Positions 27,353-35,594 of a stretch of DNA of 64,000 nt are shown here, in pieces (positions within the stretch are counted from its first letter, which is position 1; every line of letters begins with the position of its first letter). The translations under genes and the position numbers were made by a program. The notes beneath the pieces are model-generated. The model was not told where the DNA came from. It did not search any database and saw only the letters and a list, made by a program, of their open reading frames with translations. The DNA is from Kibdelosporangium philippinense (GTDB lineage Bacteria; Actinomycetota; Actinomycetes; Mycobacteriales; Pseudonocardiaceae), in contig NZ_JAJVCN010000003.1 of NCBI RefSeq assembly GCF_021390435.2, positions 1,245,501 to 1,309,500 on the forward strand, in the 5' to 3' direction.

Positions 27353-27922
27353 ATGACGCCTTTGCCGCTGCCGTTCCGGGTCGCCGCCGGTCTCGCCGCG
27401 ACCGCCATCGAGCGCGCGCGTGAGCTGCCGCAGAAACTCGTCGAACTGCCGGTAACCGTTGCCAGTCAAGCGATGCAGCTTTCCATGCGGGTGCAGCAGG
27501 AGATCACCGCGCTGGCGATACGGGGTGACGAGGCGCTGGCGTCGTTCCGTCCGGTCGACGAGACGCCTGAGTGGGCGACGTTCGACGAGGACCTCGAAAC
27601 CTACGACGTGAGCCGTCCGGAGACCAACGGCGCCGTGGTGACCGACCCGTGGGAGATGGAGGAGTCGGCGATCGCGGAGGTCGAGCGGGAAGTCGAGGAG
27701 GCCGAACAGACCCCGCCGCCAGCGGGCGTGCCGAACTACGACGACCTGTCGCTGCCTCAGCTGCGGGCGCGGCTACGCACCTTCTCCAAGGAAGAGCTCG
27801 AGGAATTACTGCGCTATGAACAGGCAAGCGCCGCGCGGGCGTCGTTCATCGGCATGCTGACCCGGCGTATCGCGTCGGTATCGGCCGCGTCCCCGCCTGA
27901 TCCCCAGACTGATTCACAGTGA
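27353..27922 (+). CDS. lipid droplet-associated protein
   Basis: ATG 27353 (or 27347) starts a 189-residue protein. An amphipathic N-terminal half (PFRVAAGLAATAIERAREL, then VASQAMQLSMRVQQEITALA) is followed by an acidic segment and a C-terminal SAP-like helix pair (LSLPQLRARLRTFSKEELE). It resembles the actinobacterial lipid droplet-associated proteins found between ispH and xseA. They coat triacylglycerol droplets and in Rhodococcus also bind DNA. It overlaps xseA by 4 nt. Confidence 0.75.
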   Translation: MTPLPLPFRVAAGLAATAIERARELPQKLVELPVTVASQAMQLSMRVQQEITALAIRGDEALASFRPVDETPEWATFDEDLETYDVSRPETNGAVVTDPWEMEESAIAEVEREVEEAEQTPPPAGVPNYDDLSLPQLRARLRTFSKEELEELLRYEQASAARASFIGMLTRRIASVSAASPPDPQTDSQ

Positions 27923-29184
27923 CCGAACAGACAACGGCCGAGCAGCCGTGGCCGGTTCGCACGGTCGCCCGCAAGATCAACGAGTGGATCAGCAGGCTCG
28001 GCGCGGTCTGGGTGGAAGGCCAAGTCACCCAGTTGTCGCTGCGGCCGGGAACACAGACCGCGTTCCTCACGCTGCGCGATCCCGCCGCGGACGTATCGAT
28101 GACAGTGACGGCGCCAACTCAGTTGCTGCGCGAGTTCCAACCGCCGCTGACTGAAGGCGCGCGAGTGATCGTGCACGGCCGTCCGACCTTCTTCATGAAC
28201 CGCGGCACGTTGAGCCTGCGCGCCGACGAGATCCGCGCGGTCGGTATCGGCGAGCTGCTCGCGCGCATCGAACGGTTGCGAAGGTTGCTGTCCGCGGAAG
28301 GCCTGTTCGAGCGCTCCCGCAAACGCAAGCTCCCGTTTCTGCCGCGCACGATCGGACTGATCACCGGCCGCGCCTCGGCAGCCGAACGGGATGTCCTTGT
28401 GAACGCGCGAGCCCGCTGGCCGGCAGTGGACTTCCGGGTGGAAAACGTTGCGGTGCAAGGAGCTCTCGCCGTCCCGCAGATCCTGGACGCACTATCCATA
28501 TTGGACCGTGACGAGCGGGTCGACGTGATCGTGATCGCCCGTGGCGGCGGCAGTGTCGAGGACTTGCTGCCGTTCTCTGACGAAACTCTGTGCCGCGCGG
28601 TCTACGCGTGCCGCACGCCGGTCGTCAGCGCGATCGGCCACGAACCAGACACTCCACTGATCGACCACGTCGCGGACCTTCGGTGTTCCACGCCAACCGA
28701 TGCGGGCAAACGAGTCGTCCCGGACGTCGCGGAGGAGATCCAACGCATCAGGACATTGCGTGATCGCGCCCGCCGCGCACTACACGGCTGGGTGGATCGT
28801 GAACGGCGATTGCTCGATCAACTGCGCAGCAGGCCAGTTCTCGCCGACCCCCTCAAACCACTGGAAAGGCACGCTGAACAGGTAGAAGCGGCGCGGCAGC
28901 GCGGCCGGAGAGAGGTCATCGCACTGGTCAAGGCCGAACAGGCCGCGATTGACGGGACCAAAGCCCGCTTGACGACCCTCGGCCCAGCCGCCACTCTGGC
29001 CCGGGGATACGCGGTTGTGCAATTCGTCACTCTGGATGAGAATCTCAGGGTTCTACGGTCGGTGACCGACGCGTCACCCGGTACTCGCTTGCGAGTCAGG
29101 GTCGGCGACGGAGCCGTGCACGCGACCGTGTCCGAAGAGAACGAGTCAGCCGAGTCGGGGAGGGGAGGCAGCGGTGACGACTAG
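27919..29184 (+). CDS. xseA: exodeoxyribonuclease VII large subunit
   Basis: A 421-residue protein from GTG 27919, overlapping the previous stop. The N-terminal OB domain (about 10-115) contains VWVEGQVTQLS. The catalytic domain (about 120-340) has IGLITGRASAAERD, VIVIARGGGSVEDLLPF and SAIGHEPDTPLIDHVAD. A C-terminal coiled/strand region follows with ARGYAVV. ExoVII degrades single-stranded DNA in recombination and repair. A 126-residue gene lies between xseA and xseB, overlapping both. Confidence 0.95.
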   Translation: MTEQTTAEQPWPVRTVARKINEWISRLGAVWVEGQVTQLSLRPGTQTAFLTLRDPAADVSMTVTAPTQLLREFQPPLTEGARVIVHGRPTFFMNRGTLSLRADEIRAVGIGELLARIERLRRLLSAEGLFERSRKRKLPFLPRTIGLITGRASAAERDVLVNARARWPAVDFRVENVAVQGALAVPQILDALSILDRDERVDVIVIARGGGSVEDLLPFSDETLCRAVYACRTPVVSAIGHEPDTPLIDHVADLRCSTPTDAGKRVVPDVAEEIQRIRTLRDRARRALHGWVDRERRLLDQLRSRPVLADPLKPLERHAEQVEAARQRGRREVIALVKAEQAAIDGTKARLTTLGPAATLARGYAVVQFVTLDENLRVLRSVTDASPGTRLRVRVGDGAVHATVSEENESAESGRGGSGDD

Positions 29185-29554
29185 ACCAGCCTTCCTTCCG
29201 TCGACGATGAGCGCGGCGGCGTCCACTGGAGCCGAAGTGGTCAGGCGCAGCGCGGAGGAAGCAGACGCGGCCGCGGCCGAATGCTGGGCGGCCCTGCTCG
29301 GCGGCTGCGACGGACCAGGACGCCGAGTACTGCCCCAACGCCTGCGTCAACTCGCCGAAGCGACGGGGATCTACGCGGGCTCAGCATGGTGGAACGGCGA
29401 CGGCACGCATCTGCGCAACCGGATCAGCCGCGCCCGTGAGCGCATCGAAGACGCGGTCGTGGATCGCGACGGCGCCGAGTTCGCTGAGGCGTTCATCGGC
29501 TACGACGAGGCCGTCGCGAGCGCGCTGGTCCGCGTTGGGAGCATGATCAAGTGA
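29174..29554 (+). CDS. hypothetical protein embedded between xseA and xseB
   Basis: A 126-residue protein from GTG 29174, overlapping the end of xseA by 11 nt and the start of xseB by 4 nt. It is helical and Ala/Arg/Glu-rich, with a Cys pair early (AECWAALLGGC) and a C-terminal GYDEAVASALVRVGS. No family is recognised. The double overlap argues for a coupled role with exonuclease VII, perhaps a regulatory or assembly factor. That is context inference only. Confidence 0.6.
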   Translation: MTTRPAFLPSTMSAAASTGAEVVRRSAEEADAAAAECWAALLGGCDGPGRRVLPQRLRQLAEATGIYAGSAWWNGDGTHLRNRISRARERIEDAVVDRDGAEFAEAFIGYDEAVASALVRVGSMIK

Positions 29555-29766
29555 GCACGGACGAACAACTCGGCTACGAACAAGCCCGCGATGAGCTGGC
29601 GGACGTCGTGGCCAAGCTGGAAGCAGGCGGCCTGTCCCTTGAGGATTCGTTGGCGCTGTGGGAGCGCGGCGAGGCATTGGCCAAGATCTGCGACCGGCAT
29701 CTGGCGGGTGCGCGGGAACGCGTAGAGGCCGCGTTGGCGGCGGCAGACAAAGAAGACAAGGCCTGA
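29551..29766 (+). CDS. xseB: exodeoxyribonuclease VII small subunit
   Basis: A 71-residue helical protein from GTG 29551. It has the family pattern: LGYEQARDELADVVAKLEAG, LSLEDSLALWERGEALAKIC and a final Arg/Glu helix. Several XseB chains bind the C-terminal helices of XseA. It overlaps the preceding gene by 4 nt and ends the operon. Confidence 0.95.
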   Translation: MSTDEQLGYEQARDELADVVAKLEAGGLSLEDSLALWERGEALAKICDRHLAGARERVEAALAAADKEDKA

Positions 29767-29982
29767 CGCCACTTCTCCCGGTTACCCCGCTCGGGTTACC
29801 CCCGAGTAGGCAAACAGCGGGTGACTCCCGGTCAACCACAGCCCCAACCTTGCGGGTCGCAGCCTTTTCGTAGCTCGTTGAAATCATTCGACCACTGAGG
29901 GTTACACCACATAGGGCGGACCGCCACCCCGGCCCGCCCTTAGCTTTCGGCCGCGATTTTCCCCACCTGCAAGGAGGAAACA

Positions 29983-30579
29983 ATGCCGCCACGCACATTT
30001 CTCAAGCCTGTCGCCACTGTGGTGATCGCCGCTGTGCTCGCCACAGGCGCCGCGCCGACGGCAATGGCCGATCAGCAAGACAACGTCCTCGTCACAACGC
30101 TGCGACAGGCCGTCACGCCGGAGCAGATCGACGCCCTGGCGACAAAGGCCGCCGCAGCCGGTGACACCGCGACCGTCGCGAGACTGGCCGGCGCGAAGGC
30201 CGCACTGTCCACTCAGGACATTCAGGACATCGACTGGATCGAGGCCTTCAAGCTCGCCTTCAAGGTCCTGCAACCGTTCGCAGTCGCCGCACTGCGGTAC
30301 GGCGGCCCGATCGCCTCGGGCATCATCGAGTACGTCGGCGAGGCGCTCAAGCAGTTCCCGCAACTCGGCGAGCCGCTCAACGAGCTGTTCTTCAAGCCAA
30401 TCGCCGGGCTCATCCGGGTGTGGGCGCCGCGTCTGGCTGACCTCATCGAGAGCATCAAGATCGACAACGTTCCGCACGACCAGGCCGTCGCCCGGGTTGC
30501 CGATCACTTGCAGAAGGAGAAGGGCCTGTCCGCCGAGGCAGCCACTGTCCTGAGCAAGGGCTTGATCGCCAACGTCTGA
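29983..30579 (+). CDS. secreted hypothetical protein
   Basis: A 198-residue protein with AAGGAGG 7 nt before ATG 29983. A Sec signal peptide is clear (residues about 1-30, cleavage after AMA/DQQ). The mature protein is helical, with a Gly-rich hairpin-like centre (about 85-125) and no cysteines. It is monocistronic with its own strong terminator. The 216-nt upstream gap holds only short GC-rich repeats around 29780-29840. Function unknown. Confidence 0.7.
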   Translation: MPPRTFLKPVATVVIAAVLATGAAPTAMADQQDNVLVTTLRQAVTPEQIDALATKAAAAGDTATVARLAGAKAALSTQDIQDIDWIEAFKLAFKVLQPFAVAALRYGGPIASGIIEYVGEALKQFPQLGEPLNELFFKPIAGLIRVWAPRLADLIESIKIDNVPHDQAVARVADHLQKEKGLSAEAATVLSKGLIANV

Positions 30580-30588
30580 CGCACACCG

Positions 30589-30618
30589 GTAACGGCCCGG
30601 GGCGCCCCGGGCCGTTAC
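30589..30618. terminator. 30-nt perfect palindrome, bidirectional terminator
   Basis: GTAACGGCCCGGGGC and its exact complement are joined without a spacer. It lies between the secreted protein gene and the convergent DUF4245 gene and overlaps the last codon and stop of the latter. Confidence 0.85.
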
Positions 30619-31196
30619 TTGGCGATCGGGGCCGCGGTTTGCGCGGCCGTCGCCAACGTCCGGAACTCGTCCTCGGTCCCGCTTCCGGTGATCAACAGTT
30701 GGACGCCGTCCTTCGACAGGACCCACGAGGGTTCTTCGCCCCTGCCGCGGTACTTGGTCCACTGGGTGCCCGAAACGTCCACAGTGCCCGTGCTGCTCGC
30801 GGACACGTCACCGCCCGCTTCGAACACCACCAGCTCATCGACCGGCGCCTTCGACTGGCTCAGCCGCAGGTACTTGCCTCCTGGCGTGATCCAGCCCACG
30901 CGCACAGCGACCGTTCGCCCGGCTCCGGAGCCCAACGGCGTCGTGTTCGACGAGTTGGCACGCCAATCCGGCGGCAACGCGGGCGATCGGACAGGGAAGT
31001 CCACGCGGCGGGCCGCACTGGACAATTCCTTCGGCGCATCGACCGTCGGCGCTGAGCCCGGGTCTACTTTCGGGCCGCTGGGACTGAACTCACATCCCTG
31101 CGTCAGCCAGACGATCGCGCCGATGATCGCCGTCAATACCGCCAGCGACAACACCATGTCGCGGGCGCTCGTCTTGAACCGGTTCGGGGCCGACAC
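30615..31196 (-). CDS. DUF4245 membrane-anchored protein
   Basis: GTG 31196 starts SAPNRFKTSARDMVLSLAV; a downstream ATG at 31157 is possible. The 193-residue protein has one N-terminal membrane helix (about 14-33) and an extracytoplasmic domain with two Trp-rich repeats (RVGWITPGGKYLRLSQSKAP, TKYRGRGEEPSWVLSKDG). It fits the DUF4245 family, which adjoins glpX in Mycobacterium (Rv1100 region). Function unknown. Confidence 0.8.
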   Translation of the reverse strand: MSAPNRFKTSARDMVLSLAVLTAIIGAIVWLTQGCEFSPSGPKVDPGSAPTVDAPKELSSAARRVDFPVRSPALPPDWRANSSNTTPLGSGAGRTVAVRVGWITPGGKYLRLSQSKAPVDELVVFEAGGDVSASSTGTVDVSGTQWTKYRGRGEEPSWVLSKDGVQLLITGSGTEDEFRTLATAAQTAAPIAK

Positions 31197-31284
31197 CCCT
31201 CCATCGTCGCAGTTGGCGTAACTCGCCGTTACCGCGGGCCCCGCCCGATCTGCGAGGATCGACAAGTCGCGACGAGGAGGACAG

Positions 31285-32337
31285 ATGACCGAAGCGAATG
31301 CCGCCAGCCGCCAGGAATTGCCGGACCGCAACCTCGCACTCGAACTGGTCAGGGTCACCGAGGCAGCAGCCATGTCGGCGGGCCGCTGGGTGGGCCGTGG
31401 TGACAAGAACGGCGGCGACGGCGCCGCGGTCGACGCCATGCGCAAGCTGATCGGCACTGTGTCGATGAACGGCGTCGTGGTGATCGGCGAGGGCGAGAAG
31501 GACGAAGCCCCGATGCTGTTCAACGGCGAGGAAGTCGGCGACGGCAGCGGACCGGCGTGCGACGTCGCCGTTGACCCGATCGACGGCACAACGCTGATGG
31601 CCAAAGGCATGCCGAACGCGATCGCGGTGCTCGCGGTCGCCGAGCGCGGCGCGATGTTCGACCCGTCCGCGGTGTTCTACATGGAAAAGATCGCTGTCGG
31701 GCCGGAGGCGGCTGACGTGATCGATCTGACCGCGCCGGTGGCCGAGAACATCCGCAGGGTCGCGAAAGCCAAGCACACCGACGTTTCCGACGTCACAGTG
31801 TGCATTTTGGACCGTGAACGCCACCAGCAGCTCGTCTCCGAGGTACGCAAAGCGGGCGCGCGGATCCACTTCATCTCCGACGGCGACGTCGCGGGAGCGA
31901 TTTCCGCCGCCCGCCCGAACACCGGTGTGGACATGCTGCTCGGCATCGGTGGTACGCCAGAGGGAATCATCGCCGCGTCGGCGTTGAAATGCATGGGTGG
32001 CTCGATTCAGGCGCGGCTGTGGCCACGTGACGACGCCGAGCGGGAGAAGGCGCTCGCGGCAGGCCACGACCTCGACCGCGTGCTGTCCACCGACGACCTG
32101 GTCAGCGGCGAGAACGTCTTCTTCTGCGCGACCGGGATCACCGACGGCGACTTGCTGCGCGGCGTGCACTACCGGTCCGGTGGCTGCACCACGCAGTCCA
32201 TCGTGATGCGGTCCAAGTCCGGCACGGTCCGGATGATCGACGGGTTCCACCGGCTGACCAAGCTGCGCGAGTACTCGACCGTCGACTTCGACCTCAAGCA
32301 CGGCGAGGACGACGAAACTTTCCCACCTCTGCCGTAG
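31285..32337 (+). CDS. glpX: class II fructose-1,6-bisphosphatase
   Basis: A 350-residue protein from ATG 31285 with GAGGAGG upstream. It has the Li-sensitive phosphatase motifs GEGEKDEAPML and VDPIDGTT, then DRERHQQL and GIGGTPEGIIAA typical of GlpX. It hydrolyses fructose-1,6-bisphosphate in gluconeogenesis; many actinobacteria depend on this class alone. A strong hairpin follows the stop. Confidence 0.95.
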   Translation: MTEANAASRQELPDRNLALELVRVTEAAAMSAGRWVGRGDKNGGDGAAVDAMRKLIGTVSMNGVVVIGEGEKDEAPMLFNGEEVGDGSGPACDVAVDPIDGTTLMAKGMPNAIAVLAVAERGAMFDPSAVFYMEKIAVGPEAADVIDLTAPVAENIRRVAKAKHTDVSDVTVCILDRERHQQLVSEVRKAGARIHFISDGDVAGAISAARPNTGVDMLLGIGGTPEGIIAASALKCMGGSIQARLWPRDDAEREKALAAGHDLDRVLSTDDLVSGENVFFCATGITDGDLLRGVHYRSGGCTTQSIVMRSKSGTVRMIDGFHRLTKLREYSTVDFDLKHGEDDETFPPLP

Positions 32338-32373
32338 ATACTTACCCGATCCAGTGAATCTCGATAACTGACC

Positions 32374-32414
32374 GCGATAAGGCCGCCGGGTGAATCATTC
32401 GGCGGCCTTATCGC
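32374..32414 (+). terminator. terminator of glpX
   Basis: Arms GCGATAAGGCCGCC (32374-32387) and GGCGGCCTTATCGC (32401-32414) are perfect 14-nt complements around a 13-nt loop. The hairpin lies 37 nt after the stop. It argues against any start of the next gene upstream of 32414. Confidence 0.8.
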
Positions 32415-32446
32415 GTTTCCACCGCCGAAAAGCGTACTTTCGACAG

Positions 32447-33166
32447 GTGCTCAGCGCTCTGCTTCTCGCCATGTCAGCACTGATCCCCCCGATCGTCGGC
32501 GGGCACGACGCCGATCAGCCGTACGTTTTCATGGCGTCGATTCAGGACCCCGGCGGCGAGCATTACTGCGGCGGATCGCTCATTCAGACGCAGTGGGTAC
32601 TCACTGCCGCGCATTGCGTGCAGAACAATCCGCCAGCCGACATCAAGGCCCGGATCGGCAGCAACGAGCCGAGTCGTGGTGGCGAGGAAGCGGCGATCGC
32701 GAAAATCGTCGTGCATCCCGCGTTCGACGGGGTGAAACCGGGCAATGACATCGCCTTGCTGAAGCTGGCGAAACCGGCGACCGCCGCGCCGATCGCGCTG
32801 CGCGGCGCGGCCGTCGGCTCGTCGACGAGGCTGCTCGGCTGGGGCCAGACCTGCCCACGGCTCGGCGAATGCGGAACGGCGGCGAAGCTGCAGCAGCTGG
32901 ACACCAAGCTGATCGAATCGGCCAACTGCCTTGGTATCGACGGCGTACTGGAACTGTGTACGGAAAGCCCGGGCGGGAAGGCAGGCGCGTGTTTCGGTGA
33001 CTCCGGCGGCCCGCAGTTGGTGAAAGATTCCGATGGCTGGCGAGTTGTCGGCGTGACCAGCAGGTCAGGCAGCGACAGCGCCATTTGCGGCACCGGGCCG
33101 TCCATATACACCAATGTCGGGGCCTTTGTGGACTGGATCAGCCAGCAAACTGTGTCACAACACTGA
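32447..33166 (+). CDS. secreted trypsin-like serine protease
   Basis: The frame opens at 32390, inside the glpX terminator, so GTG 32447 (VLSALLLAMSALIPP) is preferred. It gives a short signal peptide followed directly by the classic trypsin N-terminus IVGGHDADQP. The 239-residue protein has the S1 triad: His in LTAAHC, Asp in GNDIALLKL, Ser in GDSGGP, plus paired cysteines. With almost no propeptide, activation must occur at or near signal cleavage. It is a chymotrypsin-fold extracellular protease. Confidence 0.85.
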   Translation: MLSALLLAMSALIPPIVGGHDADQPYVFMASIQDPGGEHYCGGSLIQTQWVLTAAHCVQNNPPADIKARIGSNEPSRGGEEAAIAKIVVHPAFDGVKPGNDIALLKLAKPATAAPIALRGAAVGSSTRLLGWGQTCPRLGECGTAAKLQQLDTKLIESANCLGIDGVLELCTESPGGKAGACFGDSGGPQLVKDSDGWRVVGVTSRSGSDSAICGTGPSIYTNVGAFVDWISQQTVSQH

Positions 33167-33251
33167 GATCCGGTTGAGACCTTTTTGGCGCAACCCACCG
33201 GTATCACTAGTCGTCTCTAGGGCATAGGGATCACCGGGCAAGGGAGAACCA

Positions 33252-33896
33252 ATGCGGGTACGCAAGCTGATTGTGGGGGCAGCGGCAGCGGTCGCTGCGG
33301 CGGCCGTACTCGGCGCCTGCTCGTCACCGAGCGAGCAGCCGGTCGGTCTCGCCGCTGGCCAGGGCACCGTGCCCATCACCACGACGACCGAGACCACGAC
33401 AACGCCACCGACGACAACACCGCCGACGTCCAGCAGCTCGACCTCCAGCTCCAGCTCGAGCCCGACGTCCACGAAGTCGACGACGTCGAAACCGCCGACG
33501 AGCAAGACAACCACCTCGTCGAAGCCGAAGCCTGAGCAGTCGAAGGAAGCGCCGTGCAGCACGGCCGCCAAGGCGTGCATCAAGCTGTCGACCAACCAGT
33601 CGTGGCTGATGGAGAACGGCAAGGTGGTCTACGGGCCGGTGCCGATCACCCACGGCCGCAAGGGTTACCCGACCCCGCCCGGCTCGTTCCGGGTGACCTT
33701 CAAGAACAAGAACCACAAGAGCAGCATCTTCAACAACGCGCCGATGCCGAACTCGGTGTTCTTCAACGGTGGCATCGCGTTCCACCAGGGCAGCCTGCGG
33801 GAGAAGTCGCACGGCTGCATCCACTTGTCGCCGGGCGCGTCGCAGAAGTACTTCGCTTCGCTGTCCGTCGGTGACGTCGTGGAAGTCGTGCGCTAG
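33252..33896 (+). CDS. L,D-transpeptidase lipoprotein (copy 1)
   Basis: A 214-residue protein with GGGAGAA before ATG 33252. Lipobox LGAC lies near residue 23. A Thr/Ser/Pro-rich wall-spanning linker (about 40-95) is followed by a YkuD domain (about 100-214) with ITHGRKGYPTPPG and the catalytic SHGCIHL. Such enzymes form 3-3 crosslinks in peptidoglycan or attach proteins to it. A paralogue with the same layout follows. The 204-nt gap after it (33897-34100) shows no gene. Confidence 0.9.
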   Translation: MRVRKLIVGAAAAVAAAAVLGACSSPSEQPVGLAAGQGTVPITTTTETTTTPPTTTPPTSSSSTSSSSSSPTSTKSTTSKPPTSKTTTSSKPKPEQSKEAPCSTAAKACIKLSTNQSWLMENGKVVYGPVPITHGRKGYPTPPGSFRVTFKNKNHKSSIFNNAPMPNSVFFNGGIAFHQGSLREKSHGCIHLSPGASQKYFASLSVGDVVEVVR

Positions 33897-34100
33897 GTCG
33901 TGTTTCGAAGTCCCCGTTCGGTGAGAGTCTGCCCCGGCCGGAGGCCGGAGTCAGGAGTCAGCGGGGTGGTTCCTGGCGTCGCCGCCGGGACGTCGGAATA
34001 CTGGTTGTCTTTTGGCGTTCCGGCGGTGGCGCCAGGGGCCACATCCGGCCCGGCTATCGCGGACGGGGGCTTTGAGACATGGCCTAACTCGTTTGCAACC

Positions 34101-34154
34101 AACCTTCCCTCTGCCGCGTGAGTAAGGCCGCACGCGTCAGAGGGAAGGTTTTTT
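34101..34154 (+). promoter_or_regulatory. long hairpin with U-tract overlapping the ribosome-binding site of the next gene
   Basis: AACCTTCCCTCTG (34101-34113) pairs with CAGAGGGAAGGTT (34138-34150). An inner stem CGCGTG/CACGCG (34115-34120 with 34131-34136) extends it. Six T follow, then the ATG at 34156. The only Shine-Dalgarno-like sequence, AGGGAAGG (34141-34148), lies in the 3' arm, so folding would both terminate transcription and hide the site. Confidence 0.75.
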
Positions 34155-34155
34155 C

Positions 34156-34668
34156 ATGCGCTTGGCCTTGGTTCTCCCAGCAGCGGCACTGCTGCTCGCA
34201 GCATGCTCGACAGCACCGCAGCAGGCCGTGCAGGCAGCTCCGCCTCCGCCTCCGTCCACAACCACCACCAGCTCCCCTTCGCCGGAGCCGCAGGCACAGC
34301 CGGTGGTCGTCCCGACCGCGCCTTGCACCGCGCCCGCGATCCGGGCTTGTGCGAGCCTGTCGCTGAAGTTGGCGTGGCTGATGAAGGACGGCGTCGCCGA
34401 GCACGGCCCGGTGCCGATCACCCACGGCCGACCGGGCCACGAGACCCCGGTCGGCACGTTCAAGGTGGCGTGGAAGGACGCGGAGCACACGTCGAGCATC
34501 TACCGCACGCCCATGCCGCATTCGGTGTTCTTCACGGCGGGCGGGATCGCGTTCCACGAAGGATCGCTGAACGAGGACTCGCACGGTTGCGTGCACCTGT
34601 CGCCAGAGGCCGCCAAGATCTTCTTCGACGCGCTCCCGGTGCAGGCTGGCGTGCAGGTGATGGCTTAG
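34156..34668 (+). CDS. L,D-transpeptidase lipoprotein (copy 2)
   Basis: A 170-residue protein from ATG 34156. Signal and lipobox LAAC are at residue ~16, followed by a Pro/Ser/Thr linker and a YkuD domain with PITHGRPGHETPVG and catalytic SHGCVHL. It is shorter than copy 1 mainly in the linker. Its start codon directly follows a terminator-like hairpin that contains its ribosome-binding site. Its stop overlaps the end of the convergent flavoenzyme gene by 4 nt. Confidence 0.9.
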   Translation: MRLALVLPAAALLLAACSTAPQQAVQAAPPPPPSTTTTSSPSPEPQAQPVVVPTAPCTAPAIRACASLSLKLAWLMKDGVAEHGPVPITHGRPGHETPVGTFKVAWKDAEHTSSIYRTPMPHSVFFTAGGIAFHEGSLNEDSHGCVHLSPEAAKIFFDALPVQAGVQVMA

Positions 34669-35084
34669 TCCATCGCCAAGCCGTAGATCCGCTCGACCGG
34701 GATCCGCACCACGCGGCGCTGGTCGGTGATCATCGCCGCGCGGTACTCGTCCCAGTCCGGGTGCTCCCCCGCGATCGACCGGTACAGCTCGACAAGCTCT
34801 TCGTTCGCGGCGTCGCCCGGCTCGGTCGGGACATCCGACAGCGTTGCCGTGCCTTCCGCGACGACGTACCGCCCGAAGCTTTCGTTGGTGACGTAGAAGC
34901 TCGCCCGCGGGTCGCGCAGCAGGTTCTTGGTCTTGGCGCGGCCGTCGGTGACCGAGATGCGGATGACCCCGTCGGCGAACTTGTAGGTCACGTTCGACAA
35001 CTGCGGGCGGCCGTCCCGCTTGATCGTCACGAGCACGCCTTTTGTGCTTGCGGCAAGCAAATCGTTGAGCTTTTCGTCCATCAT
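34665..35084 (-). CDS. PPOX-class F420/FMN-dependent oxidoreductase
   Basis: A 139-residue split-barrel protein from ATG 35084. It has the start LLAASTKGVLVTIKRDGRPQ, then KNLLRDPRASFYV and a C-terminal RRVVRIPVERIYG. This matches the F420-binding PPOX subfamily of actinobacteria (Rv1155/Rv2074-like). Substrate unknown; relatives reduce biliverdin or quinone-like molecules. It is divergent from a MarR regulator with a palindrome in the 42-nt gap, suggesting joint control. Confidence 0.85.
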   Translation of the reverse strand: MMDEKLNDLLAASTKGVLVTIKRDGRPQLSNVTYKFADGVIRISVTDGRAKTKNLLRDPRASFYVTNESFGRYVVAEGTATLSDVPTEPGDAANEELVELYRSIAGEHPDWDEYRAAMITDQRRVVRIPVERIYGLAMD

Positions 35085-35095
35085 CGCAACTTACA

Positions 35096-35105
35096 TGACA
35101 TGTCA
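35096..35105. promoter_or_regulatory. TGACATGTCA palindrome, likely MarR operator
   Basis: A perfect 10-nt palindrome lies in the 42-nt gap between the divergent PPOX and MarR genes. On the reverse strand it overlaps a TTGACA -35-like box. One bound dimer could block both promoters. Confidence 0.6.
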
Positions 35106-35126
35106 ACAAACGTTACAGTGTCGGGT

Positions 35127-35594
35127 ATGACGAAACCGCGCTGGCTGGACGAGACCGAAGACCGCGCGTGGCGCGGCTACCGGCAGATGTTCCTGCTGCT
35201 CAACGCGCAGGTGAACCGGGACCTGGCACAGGATTCCGGGCTGTCGGAGCCGGATTACGACGTCCTGTCGGCACTCTCGGAAGCCAAGAACCACCGGTGC
35301 CGGTTGAAAAAACTCGCCGAACGCATGCTCTGGTCGCAGAGCCGCTTGTCCCACCACGTGACGCGGATGCAGCAACGTGGCCTGGTCACACGTGAGGACT
35401 GCATTGACGATGCCCGCGGCGCGCAAATCGTGCTCACCAAAGCAGGCCGCAGGGCCATCGAAGCCGCCGCGCCCGGACATGTGGAGTCCGTGCGTAAGCA
35501 CTTCTTCGACCACCTCACCCGCGAACAGGTGGAGATACTCGGCGAAGCGACCCATGCGGTCGTGCAAGGCCTGAAGGCCAAAGAACCCTCGTGA
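35127..35594 (+). CDS. MarR-family transcriptional regulator
   Basis: A 155-residue protein from ATG 35127 (GTG 35118 is an alternative). A dimerisation helix comes first, then the winged HTH with LSEPDYDVLSALSEA, LKKLAERMLWSQSRLSHHV and the wing REDCIDDARGAQIVLT. Its own control and that of the divergent flavoenzyme are probably through the TGACATGTCA site. The final Pro-Ser and the TGA stop are supplied by palindromic repeat copy 3. Confidence 0.9.
   Translation: MTKPRWLDETEDRAWRGYRQMFLLLNAQVNRDLAQDSGLSEPDYDVLSALSEAKNHRCRLKKLAERMLWSQSRLSHHVTRMQQRGLVTREDCIDDARGAQIVLTKAGRRAIEAAAPGHVESVRKHFFDHLTREQVEILGEATHAVVQGLKAKEPS

Noticed and set aside
27798..29184. Stretches with repeated GCGCG words around xseA, checked for a repeat array
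   Set aside because: No regular spacing or repeated unit; ordinary high-GC coding sequence.
31090..32301. 403-codon reverse reading frame opposite glpX
   Set aside because: Antisense of a well-conserved enzyme gene, with His/Arg/Gly-rich composition and no motifs.
33362..33540. Thr/Ser-rich low-complexity DNA in the first transpeptidase gene, checked as a tandem repeat
   Set aside because: Codons vary and no unit repeats exactly; it is a disordered wall-spanning linker.
34203..35126. Forward frame running through the second L,D-transpeptidase and PPOX genes into marR
   Set aside because: Out of frame with one gene and antisense to the other; only the part from ATG 35127 is a real MarR protein.
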